A stretch of DNA of 64,000 nt from Lingula anatina (Eukaryota > Brachiopoda > Lingulata > Lingulida > Lingulidae). Both the position numbers and the translations under genes were made by a program. The notes under the pieces are model-generated. The model did not search any database. It was not told the origin of the DNA and saw only the letters and a list, made by a program, of their open reading frames with translations. Of the stretch, positions 35,331 through 47,183 are shown in pieces. How positions within the stretch are numbered: position 1 is the first letter of the stretch; every line of letters begins with the position of its first letter. The stretch spans positions 274,764-338,763 of the forward strand of contig NW_019775081.1 in assembly GCF_001039355.2 (NCBI RefSeq). The letters run 5' to 3'.

Positions 35331-38300
35331 AGTGAAAAATGGAGTGCAGCCAAGAAAACTTGCATCATAAGCCAAATCCAGGAACTCGTTCTTGTCAATA
35401 CCGCCATTTTGGTTCACATCAATTTTGTCAAAGGACAAGCCAAGGTCTGCTGTGGGCACTTGGAAAACATCGAAAAAATTCGCCAGTTCCTGCTCGTCCC
35501 ATCTCTCGTTATTATTGGTGTCAAAAATGTGGAATATAGCCCGTATGAAAATTCTGTGTTGCCTTTGTCTTCTGGGTGTGCGGTGACCTTCTCGATTCCA
35601 CAGCTCCATGTTCACTGACTCGGCATAGTCATTTTTGTCATTGCTCAAGAAATCCAGCCAGGCTTCCTGCATGACATCATCAAGTTCACTCTGTCTGGCG
35701 GTGTTTACGTAGGATTTTGCTCTCTGGATTACCAAGTCGACGTACTCTCTTCTTTCCAGTATGTTGTCTTTATTAACGTCAAGGTATTGGACAAAATGGT
35801 GTGTGTGGCCCTAGAACAAAAATCAAGCATATGTCCCAAGGAACAGACTTTTTAAAGAATGGCTAATGAACTTGAACGTTGCAATGCATGTGCTAAATTA
35901 AACTGCGCTTAAGATAACAGCATTAAACCTGACAACAGCTTCATCGAAAAACAACCCGGATGTCTTTCATACAAATAATGTAGATCTTTTGTCTGGTGCC
36001 TGCACAGAGAGTGTTCGACATAACCAAACCTATGTTTTGCAAAATAAACCTCCCAACACAAAATAAGCTTTTTGTCCCTCTATTTGAATGTGATAATGCA
36101 CAAATGTGTTTCCTATTTTGCAAACTTGTAGAAATAAATGCCCCTATAATTTTCATCTGTATTCTAATGTTTTCTAGTAAGCATTTTTATGTACAGATGT
36201 TGCCGTCGCCGTGCACTTTCAGCGTTAAAACCATAAGTGGAAGACAGTTTTTCTTTTTGGCTTTATATTTACAGAATATTCATAAAACACAGGTCAAGTT
36301 GGAAAATCAGCATGATCAGGCTATTATTGTAGAAGTTATGCTGTTTTTTCATTTTTCAGCATTTATGCAACACTGTTAACACATTTCAAAGAAAATCGAT
36401 AGGCCTGTTGTCATGAAACTCACAGGAGTAATCAATCTTACTAAAACGTAGGTCAAGTTCAAATCAGCATAATCGGGCCATTATTTAAAAAGTTATGCTG
36501 TTTTTTACACATTTCCTCAGATTCAATTCTTAGGCATGTTAACAGTCTCATTATTTAACTAATAAGATACGTAAAAGTGTTTATTTGACATTTCCTGCGT
36601 CTTTACAACATTGTTAGTTGATTATGTAAAAATGATGGTAAACTTGTTATCATGTATTGTGTAATAAAGTTTCAAAAATGGAAATAAACTCATATCATTG
36701 CAGTTTGTCAGATTCAATCATTCATTATGTTCAGAATCTCAGAATGAAGGAAATTAGACATTTAACACTGTTCTGTTGATATTTTTCCCATCTCATCAAT
36801 TTTCTTAGCTGATCATATTAAAATGGCAGTAAACTGTTGACTTTGTTTTATGTTAAAAAATTGTTAAAAACAAAAAAAAAAAAAAACATTTCAGAACAGT
36901 GCTGTCTTGTTTACATTTTGGCATTTTCAAGGTGTGACTTTGAAGTTCCATGGGCCTGAAGACCTTTGCTAGTCACATTTTCTGAATATCCATGATACTA
37001 ATATTTTATTATCAAAAATTGATGGTCATTAGGCTGTTTAACATTATGTAATATTACATCAAAATTTGAAGAAACCCCTATTTTGGGCACTGCTCCCATG
37101 ATGACCATTTAAGGAAAATCATGTCACTTACTGTTCTCAAACTTACAGGAAAGAAACATGGGACTAAAATACAGTTTCAGTAGGCACTGCAGTCTGTTTG
37201 GTAATTCTTTCTGGCAGTTAAACAGTTTTTATGTGAAAATTTAATTTTGCACATATTGACATTTTCAAGGTGTGACTTTGAAGTTCCATGGTCCTGAAGA
37301 CCTTTGCTAGTGACATTTTCTGAAAATCCATGATACTAAAATTTTATTATGAAAAATTGATGGTCATTATGCTGTTAAGCATTATGTAATATTGCATCAA
37401 AATAGAAGAAAACACAATTTTGGGTGCTGCTGCCATGATGACCATTATGGGAAACCATGTTTCTTATGATTGTCAAACTTTAAAAAAAGAAACAGGACTA
37501 AAATGCAGCCTGAGTTGGAAAGGAGTCTTATTGGCTTCTTTTCTGGCAGTTATATATTTTAGTGAAATATTCATTTTTTATCGTGTTGGCATATTCATTG
37601 TGGGACTCAGAGCTCCCATGGACATGAAGCTGAATGGCGATCAAATTTTCTACATGTCCATGCTATTTATAGTCAATAATCAAAAATTGGTGATAATTAT
37701 TCTGTAATTTATTATGTAATGTTACACCAAAATTGACAAAAATCTTTTTGCACTGCTACTTCAAACATTATGAAAAGAAAACTGTGTTACTTATTATTAT
37801 TTTTAACTTACAAGTACGCGTAGAAGAGTTAGCATACTGCAGTATCACCGTATGATTTTTAGGATTGGCATGCAGTTCAAATGAGAAAGCCAGCTCAATT
37901 GGGTTATCATTTATTATTGAATTTATGCGATTTTGTGTGAAATTTTCAGTTTTCTCATTCTAGCATTTTCAAAGTGTGAACTTGAACTCCCATGGGCCTG
38001 AAGCCTTATGCTTGTTACACATTCTAATTACATTGATATTACCTGTTGAGCATAATTGAAATTTGATGTTGAATTTGCAGTTAAGCATAATTTACTTTTG
38101 CATCAGAATTGACCGTAGCCTATTTTGTGCATTGTTATTTCCTGCTTTTTGTCTGTACATTTGACAGCTTTGCTGCCTTGTTTGTTGTTGATGTTGTTGT
38201 CGTATTACCGGGAAAAAACTTATATTGCCAGGGGCGGGATCCAGGATTATTTGAAAGGGGGGGGGGGGGGGGGGGGGTAGGAATGACAGGGTGCGATATT

Positions 38301-39992
38301 GCGAAGCTGACCTTCGTTCCCCCCCTCCCCCTTGGAGTGGGATTCGGGGCCCGCAGAAGGGCCGCGGGAAATTTTGGTATTTTAAAAGGGCGAACAGTGC
38401 CATTTGGTGCGGTGTAAAACTATGATTCAGCTAGTCAGAATTCTTATTTCAAGAGGGGACCATTGGTGTGATTTTTTTTTTCAGAAATCGAAGGCGGCGG
38501 GGGATCAGGAGTCCCCTGAATCCGCCACTGTATGGCGTATATCAGAATTAGCAAAATGATGATTTTTTTTATTTGCATATTCAGTTGATTTTAAAATTAA
38601 CGGCAAACTCCTGTTATAAAAGAATTACTTTCACATAAAGACAATATCAGTATGAAACCAAACTTTGTTGAAACCCATCATATGAACTCGCCACACCTTT
38701 AAAACCCTACATTAAGAAACTAGGTAATGCTTTTCATATGAAAAATGAGAATGCTTGTCTAGTACCTGCATGGAGAATGTTCGACACAACTTAACATTTA
38801 ATTTTACAATGAGACTTTTCACACCCAAAATATATCCTGTGTTATCTCTCTGTTCAAATCCGATAATGGAAGGATATATTTGACACGTTTTTATCATTTT
38901 TAGCACTTGGTGTTTAATGAAAAAATTAGCTTTTTTCTTCAAAGATGCATATGAAGTCCATTGTTTGCCACAAAAGTCGACCAAATGCCGACATATAGTT
39001 TCAAATAGTATAACTAAGAGAATTACATTGTTTAATATTTCCCCAAAAATGATATTTGAACGGATTTTCCTGCTAGCTCTCTATGCTGCATATCTATGGG
39101 GCAGATAAATAAATTTACGACCAAAAATTTAAGGATAGGAGCAGTTTAAAGTTCTATTATGGTGGATAGAGTGATTTATTTAGCTTATCCCTTGACGTGT
39201 TGAGTTTATTTGAGTTGTATAAGAAACTAGTAGAAATGGTATATATGCGTCACTGGAAATCCAGGCTCCACCAACACTCTGTTCATATGTACCTTTAAGG
39301 GGGGAGGAAACGTCAAATACACAGTGTGGGTAATTTTTTAACATTAAAATAACATTATTTAAGTTGTTCTAGGGCTCTATTGTAAATTTATCCCATTTAC
39401 AAATCTAATACCAAATAAATTTCATTGGAAAGATATTTAGATGGGAAAATCTTACTTTCTCAAATTCTGGGTCGGTTGTGCTTGACATAATTAACCGACT
39501 TTTTGTTCTGGTCTAAATGAAATGACGTTCTGTGTACTTTGCATATAAATCTCACAGAGTAGTTTTAATGTGGAGTAATGTCATGATTAATTGAACGTAT
39601 TCACTTTTAAACTAGTACCTGAAACGAGTTTAGTGATAACTGCAACAGTTACTGTTATTTTCACATTTTTCTGTATTGGCCCTTTCAGGGAATTTGGTCA
39701 TGTTCATGTTGAGTTTTTTCTCGTGTCGTTTAATTATGAGCGAATTGTTCTAACGCTATTTTTTGTTGCACATCAGGATTGAACAGAAACAAATTTAGGC
39801 ATGAAGCTCATCATGAGAATGAGTCAAATGTTAGAGTAAAAATGTCCGCATCCATTTTAGACATAACTTACAAAATATGTTCCTTACCTTGTCTGCGACG
39901 TCTTGGCTTTCCGATTTGTGAATTAAGGGCTCCGCAAAAGTGAAGACACTTAAGCGTCCCGCAACGAAACAAACCAGTAAGCACACCAGCAT
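35325..39992 (-). CDS. Secreted EF-hand calcium-binding protein, two coding exons
   Basis: Exon 1 (39888-39992) encodes a signal peptide (MLVCLLVCFVAGRLSVFTFA, probable cleavage after TFA) and a short linker. Exon 2 (35325-35810) is joined in phase 0 through CAAG|GTAAGG and TTCTAG|GGC. The total is 196 aa. Three canonical 12-residue EF loops are visible: DVNKDNILERRE, DTNNNERWDEQE and DVNQNGGIDKNE, each with acidic positions 1 and 12. A fourth, degenerate loop may lie around DKNDYAE. The C-terminus ends FLGCTPFFTD. It is probably a secreted or secretory-pathway Ca2+-binding protein. Similar small secreted EF-hand proteins occur in invertebrate extracellular matrices and mineralised tissues, but the role here is unknown. 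The 4.1 kb intron carries a tandem repeat array and two mobile elements. Confidence 0.85.
35980..36130. repeat. Direct repeat flanking an intronic array (left copy)
   Basis: A stretch with TCTGGTGCCTGCACAGAGAG and GTTCGACATAAC resembles 38755-38900 (TCTAGTACCTGCATGGAGAA, GTTCGACACAAC), in the same orientation, on the other side of the intronic tandem array. Confidence 0.6.
36921..38060. repeat. Satellite-like array, ~340 bp unit, about 3.4 copies
   Basis: Units start at about 36921, 37259, 37590 and 37964 with CATTTTCAAGGTGTGAC or a diverged form. They continue GAAGTTCCATGGGCCTGAAG, ACATTTTCTGAA, ATCCATGATACTAA and TTGATGGTCATTA. Periods are 338, 331 and 374. Units diverge progressively from left to right. 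A shorter repeat (AGTTATGCTGTTTTTT, period about 157) precedes it at 36290-36510. All of it lies in the EF-hand gene intron. Confidence 0.75.
38229..38530. mobile_element. Short element with CAGGGGCGG / CCGCCACTG ends
   Basis: The left end CAGGGGCGGGATCCAGGATT and the right end AGTCCCCTGAATCCGCCACTG form an imperfect inverted pair. A G19 tract follows the left end. Related half-copies occur at 45129-45235 (inverted) and 14701. No ORF is shared between copies. Confidence 0.6.
38943..39294. mobile_element. TTAA-type MITE, copy 1 (352 bp)
   Basis: Closely similar along its length to 59488-59863 (AGATGCATAT...ATATGTACCT ends; shared CCAAATGCCGACATATAGTTTC and GTTGTATAAGAAACTAGTAG). TTAA follows the right end. 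The left flank is TCAA, probably mutated. Confidence 0.8.
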
Positions 39993-40290
39993 ACTTCGAG
40001 CCTTGAGCCTTTCTGATGACTTGCCCTTAATGAGCTAATACTGTATTTTATTGGAATATATAAGTCTATCTACAGATAGTCACGTGATTGGATGATGGTG
40101 AATTAATTACACTGAAAACGCATCTATACAGATCAACTAAAATGCATATATCATAGTTGGTCTTAATAGATGGGTTTTTGAGGTGATTTTTTTTTTACTT
40201 TTTATACACGGTCAACACATAATTATAATAAATCTTCATACAATGAAAGTGAATCGAGATACGCTGTACACGAAATGAAAATAGGCGAAA

Positions 40291-40295
40291 GGCAT

Positions 40296-40334
<39 letters not shown>
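40291..40334. repeat. (CA)n microsatellite
   Basis: About 21 CA units followed by a short TA run. Confidence 0.95.
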
Positions 40335-40343
<9 letters not shown>

Positions 40344-40822
40344 TGTAAAACTAAAGGAATCTGTAATCGACGGATTCACCTCGACAATGTTATAAAAAGG
40401 CCCCTGTACGTGTTCTACAACTCTAACGGGTAATTCTGATTTTGTTCCTCTTTTGTTCTCAATGAAAGTAAATAGTACTTCTGACACATTTGTTTGTAGT
40501 AACTTAATAACGATTTACTGGAGATCGGTTTGTTTAGGTTTTTGTCCTTACCCACTAAGATAATGCAGAAATAAATTGAAGAAGAAGAGAAAGGGACACC
40601 ACATTCAAAAGAGTACAAGTTCGCCACTTGTATTCAAAATTTTATTTAATTGTTTTGTGTGACAAAATATTAAAAAATCTCATAGAAGAAGCGTGCCATT
40701 TTTTTTACACAATAAATTGATTGCATTATTATGATTATTGTGGTTTACAATGAAAATCACTGTATACATTGCGTGTATCTCCCTAAATGCAAACCGAATA
40801 AATGCACGTTATCAACAATCTT

Positions 40823-40981
40823 CAGGCCCGTAGCCAAAAGGGGGGTTCTTTTTCTGAAAAAGTGGACCTTTTCCCATAAAAACTTCATGTACCTAGCTCA
40901 AATTTTACCCGAAGTGGACCTTTTCCCAGCAAAAGGGGCGGTTCTTTCGAACCCCCCGAACCCCCCCTGGCTACGGGCCTG
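40823..40981. mobile_element. MITE, 159 bp, CAGGCCCGTAGCCA ends, 5-bp duplication ATCTT
   Basis: Perfect 14-bp terminal inverted repeats (CAGGCCCGTAGCCA and TGGCTACGGGCCTG) are flanked by ATCTT on both sides (40818-40822 and 40982-40986). AAAAGTGGACCTTTTCCC-type words occur twice inside. Same family as 21584-21727. Confidence 0.9.
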
Positions 40982-41714
40982 ATCTTTAACATGATATTGC
41001 AGTTTATAAAAAGTTCATTTTCACACAAGTTCACCCGTCCACACAACTAGTATTTAATGGATCTTCATTCCAACTTTTTAAAACAAGAGAGTTCGCTAGT
41101 TTGCACTGTCACACTGCAAACACAGTGAAGAACCTTGTACTGCAGTTAAATTGTGGACAAAACGTACCCTTGGAAAAGCCACCCTGTGACTTTTGGCCAG
41201 ATAGAAGCAATTACATCTGCCCGCACGCAGATGGCATTGTACCCGCTCTGCAGGGAGCTACGAAGGAGATTCCTCAGTTAACTTCAATATGTGCAAACAA
41301 GCTATTCAGAAAGGGCTATTTTTATCTGTCACAAAAGAGGAAGTGATTTTAATCAGAGCAATTAACTGTCTTGATTGCTGTCAAAGGGACTTAGCCTGGG
41401 TCTGTTAAAAGGCAGTGTCAACATCTTTCAATATGATAAATTAGGCTCTATCTGACATTGATCTACAGTTTCATGCACCTTCAGTATGAGAGAAATTTAA
41501 GATATATGGAAAACAAAACCACTACATAATTTGAAATAATTCTCTTTTAAATGAAACAAAAAACAGACGTCATTTTTCTCTAAATAGTGGGCGGTTGTGA
41601 CTCCATTAAGATTGAAAACAACGACGAGCTAAATGTACCGCGATTCTTCCACCATAACGAAATTGGCCCTTCTGCCATACGATACCCGAGCCGTTAGGTC
41701 CTTAAAGTTGAATC

Positions 41715-41924
41715 TTAACGCCTCACCGCAACCACATTGTAGGGGTACGGCATAAAGACCCCTGTGTTTATGCCTTCGATTCCATTGGGGTGTTTCTCGC
41801 CATTTGGCACCTTAAACACAAAGTTCTGCATCAACGTGGTGAAGAAAATGAAAGCTTCCATTTCGGCCAGCCCCTTGCCCAAGCAAACACGAGGTCCTGA
41901 AAATTGATGACAAAATGAAATGAA

Positions 41925-41959
<35 letters not shown>

Positions 41960-43647
41960 GTAATTGTCTCTCTCTCTATATATACAGACTTGACATTTAA
42001 TATGGAATATTTTTTTCCAAAACATTTTTAACAAGTTTTTCCCTATTTTGCTGACTGATAAACGAAAACCAGGATTAAAATCGTGTTTTAATATATTTTA
42101 GTTATCTCTTTGATGTCATTGTGACATCAGTTCATTAATTGAATTCGCCAGAGAAGCAAACAAAAACACATTGCCTATTCTATGTCATACGACTACCATT
42201 AAAAACGATATTTTGGATCTCCATATTTTCCAAATTATTGTCTGTAAAAAGAGTAACATGCTCCACAAAGGACCCTCATGTCAGTGTCTAGTCACAGTGA
42301 CGGTTGCTGTTACGCCTGACATCTTCTGGCTGCTACCAGAGCTCTCAAGTGGCAAGGCATTCTTTGGGATATGTTTGTAAAGTTCAATCTGGCATAACAT
42401 TCCAGGCAACGGTCAAAATCTGTCCAATTTGGTCCAGTTTTGTTGTAGGACATGCAGGTCATTGTTTTGGCGAGTAATGGCCTACCCACATATTGTCTAT
42501 GTGGTTCAAATATGGCGATTGTGATGACCAAGGTAACTGCTCATTCCCTTGGTTCCGTAAGTAATCTGCTTTTAAAAGTGCTCTGTGTGAACCGGCAATC
42601 TCATCGTGCAACTTAAAATTGTTCATAAGGTGCCCCCTATCAAATGATAGTCAAGTGGCTCCCAGATTATTCCTGTATTTGATCTGGTTCAGGTTTTCGT
42701 CGATGACTACCATTTGTGTTTTGGCACCAATGTGGTATCTACTCCAAATACTGACGCTGTTAATGACCTTAGTCACGTTAGACGTGGCACTGGCTTCGTC
42801 GTTGGCCTCTTCTGGATGTCTGTAAACTCTGTTTTGACTAGTTGAACGGTACAGGTGAAATCTGACCTCAATAAAGAAACCCACGAGGTTTCAGTGTTCA
42901 ACCAAGAATCGACCAAGGTCCCCAATTCATTAGAGAAACATACAACGGATGTTTTGCTGTTTACAGTGGGTTCCTCGGAGGTCGTCTGGTATTCTAACCT
43001 GCTAAAACCAGTTTGGTGTTCGTTAAGAATCTTGAAAAATGCGTTTTGGTGGCAATTTACCCCTCATTCTGAACGGACTGGGTGGTTTTCGTTTAGTTGC
43101 AACAGCATACCCCGAAAGAAAGTGGGTCCTGTACCCTGGTGGTAAGATTTCAATACATTGGGTGTGGTCTCTGTGTAGGTACCTCAGTCTGGGCATTACT
43201 CTATAAAACTGTGCGGACCGTTTCGTTTAACGCAATTATCTGTCTGGCAATGTCTGTCTTTTTCGCGCCATTCTGTCACAGACTAACAAACTTGTAAAGC
43301 ACTGCATAGCTCATTTTACACACTGCAAAACCGACCACTTGCAGGCAAAATTTCAAATTCTTCTATGCAGTAGTTACTGACGTACGGATACTTTTTCGGC
43401 AGAACCATGCTTGGCCAAAGCCAAGCTTTGACCTGCCCAAAGGAGCACTATCCAATTAAATCACTGCATATTACATAATGCAGCAGCGCAACAAACCTGG
43501 GATTCAGTTAATTGGTAGCGACACACCTGACTACACACTTCTCCATTCACATATTTTATATGAGATCGGAGTTTTTTTAAGAAAAAACGCATTTTTACCT
43601 AGGCATGCCTTCGAAACTGAAATATTCCATATTAAATGTCAAGTCTG

Positions 43648-43678
<31 letters not shown>

Positions 43679-45257
43679 ATGTGTGTGTGTGCGTGCGTGT
43701 GCTACAAATAATTTTTTTTTATCAATACAGCTAACTTAATTACTTACAAAATTAAACCACTCATAATTCAAAAATACTTACTATCGTAACTTGGCTACAT
43801 GTACCTCTCGTAGGATTCCTGTCTGCATATAATTAAAATATAATTATAATATAATTATTGTCATCTCACCTGTGGAGAATGGTATGTATGCGCCAGACTT
43901 GGTCACCTTCCCAGAACTATCCAGCCACCTTTCTGGTTTGAACTGGTACGGGTCCTCGAAGTTACATTTATCGTGTAATATCCGATACTGATCTGCTATC
44001 ACTATCGTTCCCTTGGGAATGGTGTATCCACCCACCTCCACCGACTCGCTGGTTGCATGTGCGACGCCAAAAGGGGCTTAAGATTAAGTATCAAAAATTA
44101 ATCAAGCAATTCACTTTGTTCTGTGTGAAACAAGCCTCAAACTCGGGCCTAATAGAATCTGCGACGGGAATGATGAAAATAAACGATTAAATGTTCAGTA
44201 CGCTTGGTTGCCCAGGAGGCAATGAGAATACTTTCATGGGTTAAGGGTGTTTTTTTTTTAGTTTGGAAATCAATAGCTCCATGGCTTTTACATGAAGGTT
44301 TTTCAAAATGCAACAGTACAGGTATATGCGAATATCTTGCTTTTCACACCCAAATTCTGTAAACTGTGTCTTAAATATGCGTCACTTTTGATCATCAACT
44401 TAGTATGAATGGAAAATATTTTATCTTATTATATGATAACCTTATACGATGAACAGATATTAGAACTCACCGACGGGCGACATTCGAAAAACCTCCAAGA
44501 TGGTTGCTTCAGTGTAGGGCATCCTGATCTTGTCCTCCATCTTGACAACTCGACCTTGACCTATGACCTTAAAATGAAAATGTTTTGTAATTATAATGGG
44601 CTCTGGGATAGGATGAGGTGCATATATCTAACGATTGCAGTTTATCCTGTCCTTTCTTCCAATCCACTGGGCATGTTCCGATAGGCTACCGTGTAGGCAT
44701 ATATAGACATTGTCCAACGTCACCCTGTTCCATCTGTGTTATGACCTATTGTATTAGTTGTGTACATATAAAAATGCTGATTGTTTGAGCATTTTCATAT
44801 TTTTAAGGATTATGATTTAATTTGACCCCAAATGAAGAATGTGCAGTGAGTGAATATTTCTTGTATTTTGATAATTAAAATTATTATTCTCCTTTACTAT
44901 CCAATATATTCTTTTCGGAAATTACTAGATCTCTTCAATTTAAGGCACAGGCAGGCCTAAGCCTTAGGTTAATATAATTTTCAAATTCTGTTACTGTTTA
45001 TTGCTAGCACCAACGTTTTGTAGAGAAACGTCCGTGGTACAGTGTGACAACAATTCTCGAGAAGACTGTTTGAGATAAAGTGAATGTAGAAATCAATAAT
45101 GGTGAGTAATAATGGTACTAGGCCTATACAGTGGCGGATATAGAGGGGGTCAGGGGGGTCCTGACCTCCCCTTCGATTTCTGGTCCCCTCTTGAAATTAG
45201 AATTTTGAATAGCTGAATCACGGTTCTAAACCTTTTTTATTTATTTAGTTTTTATTT

Positions 45258-45294
<37 letters not shown>

Positions 45295-47099
45295 TTATTT
45301 TTTTTTTGCTCCAAAGCTTCATTAATACAATTGCATGTCTCCTTTTAAAAACTGATCTCCAAGCGGCATCAGAGGAAGACGGAGACGCGAACGCTCAGGA
45401 TAAACTTGTGTGGAAATTGCAACATCAGAGAGTGGACAGGAGCAACGACCAGAAATTGTGCAGACACATCACGTGACCGAAGGGCTTTGGGTTTCATCGT
45501 CGTCAACAGTTGGACCAAGCACGAGACCCTATCGAACAGGGCCGCAGATTGATTCAACACTTAATATTCACAAATATTTGTCTAGGCAATTGTGTGCCCT
45601 TTTTTGTGCTGATACTACTGATACTACTGTGACTAAAGTTTAGTTTTAGGGTAATTCATATTGCAGTAGTTTCAAAACCAATCCAATTTAGAGACGTTGC
45701 TGTAGTTGTGAGCATTTTGATACCCCTTTCAGCTCTTCACCTCATTGTTATTTTCAAATCCAGTATTAAGAATAGTGAGCCGTTTGCGTAGTAAACCGTA
45801 TGTACATGTAAAACCCCCGGAGGGAAGGCTTAGTTCCCCAACCCTGTTCAATACACCGGATGGGGACACTAAAGACCAAGCAATTCAAATAATTAATCAG
45901 AATGTATTCACTCTGTAACTGAACGTGTTCGTCAAAATTTCCTAGATAAAACTTTACCAAGCGAAACAGTGCGTCAGACGAGTCATGTCCTCGTCTAGCA
46001 CGCTTAGACTGGGTTCCCACAGATTTAGATCGATCCATCTGGATCGGCCTAACTCCCTGGGGGTTTACGCTATATTGCTGTCAGCTTCCGGGAGCCGAGC
46101 GCGCACAAAAGTTATTACCCCCTTAAAGCTTTTAGTAAGCGGGACAGACATTTTAGCCGGTTAAGCTGACAGCAATCTTGTGAGACTCCCCAGGGGGATA
46201 GATCGATTTAAATATCTGTGGGAATGGTCTCTATTAAACGCTATCAAATTCCACACGAACATTTTATTTAAAATTAATTGGAGCTAAGCGCTATTTTATG
46301 GCAATAGTAATTCTTTCAAGTGGTTTTGTAATATGTATTCAGTGTCTAGCAGACGACATAATAGTTAAGGGGTAGAATAGCCGATTATACTGCCTCTTAA
46401 AATAATGTGATTATTCTTGATTTAACACCGTGACAGACATCGCAGTATATTGCACCACACAATTTTATTGCTTGACATTAAGCTTGACATAAAGCTAGGC
46501 GTATACCAACACGCGTTTGACTAAGCATTGTGCGCATTGCTGTGTCAGTAAGATGGCGGGTAAAATTGCTCATTTAGCTGTCTGTTTCTACATTTTGGTG
46601 ACAACACAGCCGGTTCTGTGTTTGGATACGCATATAGTGAGAACAAACCTAGGGGAGATTGTTGGAGAAAGAGTTACTGTAAATATTGGCGCCGGTAAGT
46701 AGATAACGTCTTCGTCACCACAAAACGTTGGCATAAACCGTATTTCATATATGCGGTGTCTTTGAAGTTTGTCTAAAGGTGTCGATTGAAAAATAATGGG
46801 ATTTCTGTGTCAATAAGCGAAGAATACTAAAGTTAACATTATTATGGATGAATTAATGTCAGTAATGAAAACAGATCGCTGATCTTACCGTAGAACTTTG
46901 AAAGGCGCCTATTTCAAGGCATTCCTTGAATATAATCACCACTCCCCTAGTTGCGCGTTTTCGTCATGTAGGCCTAAATGCATCTGTCTGTTTGGAGTGG
47001 GAAAGCCTGTGTGTACATGCACATGTCCGCGTGTTCAGTTAGAACGCTCACGCGCAATCTAGAGTATTGGATAATGGGGTTGTAGAGATCTAGAACACT

Positions 47100-47137
<38 letters not shown>

Positions 47138-47151
47138 AACACACACACACA

Positions 47152-47183
<32 letters not shown>

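Larger units (their letters stand above)
39993..41714. other. Stretch between EF-hand gene and P450 3' end
   Basis: Upstream flank of the EF-hand gene, then a MITE at 40823-40981. An open frame at 41101-41346 has no recognisable domain and no splice context. No gene is called here. Confidence 0.5.

Noticed and set aside
41101-41346. 81-codon plus-strand open frame downstream of the P450
   Set aside because: No ATG start, no domain recognised, and no splice or promoter context. Kept only as unassigned sequence.
42160-43480. Several 65-96 codon frames on both strands
   Set aside because: They are pieces or shadows of the decayed Tc1/mariner transposase.
46517-46552. Upstream extension of the esterase start
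   Set aside because: The frame is open, but position 46517 is TTG rather than ATG. The ATG at 46553 gives a clean signal peptide.
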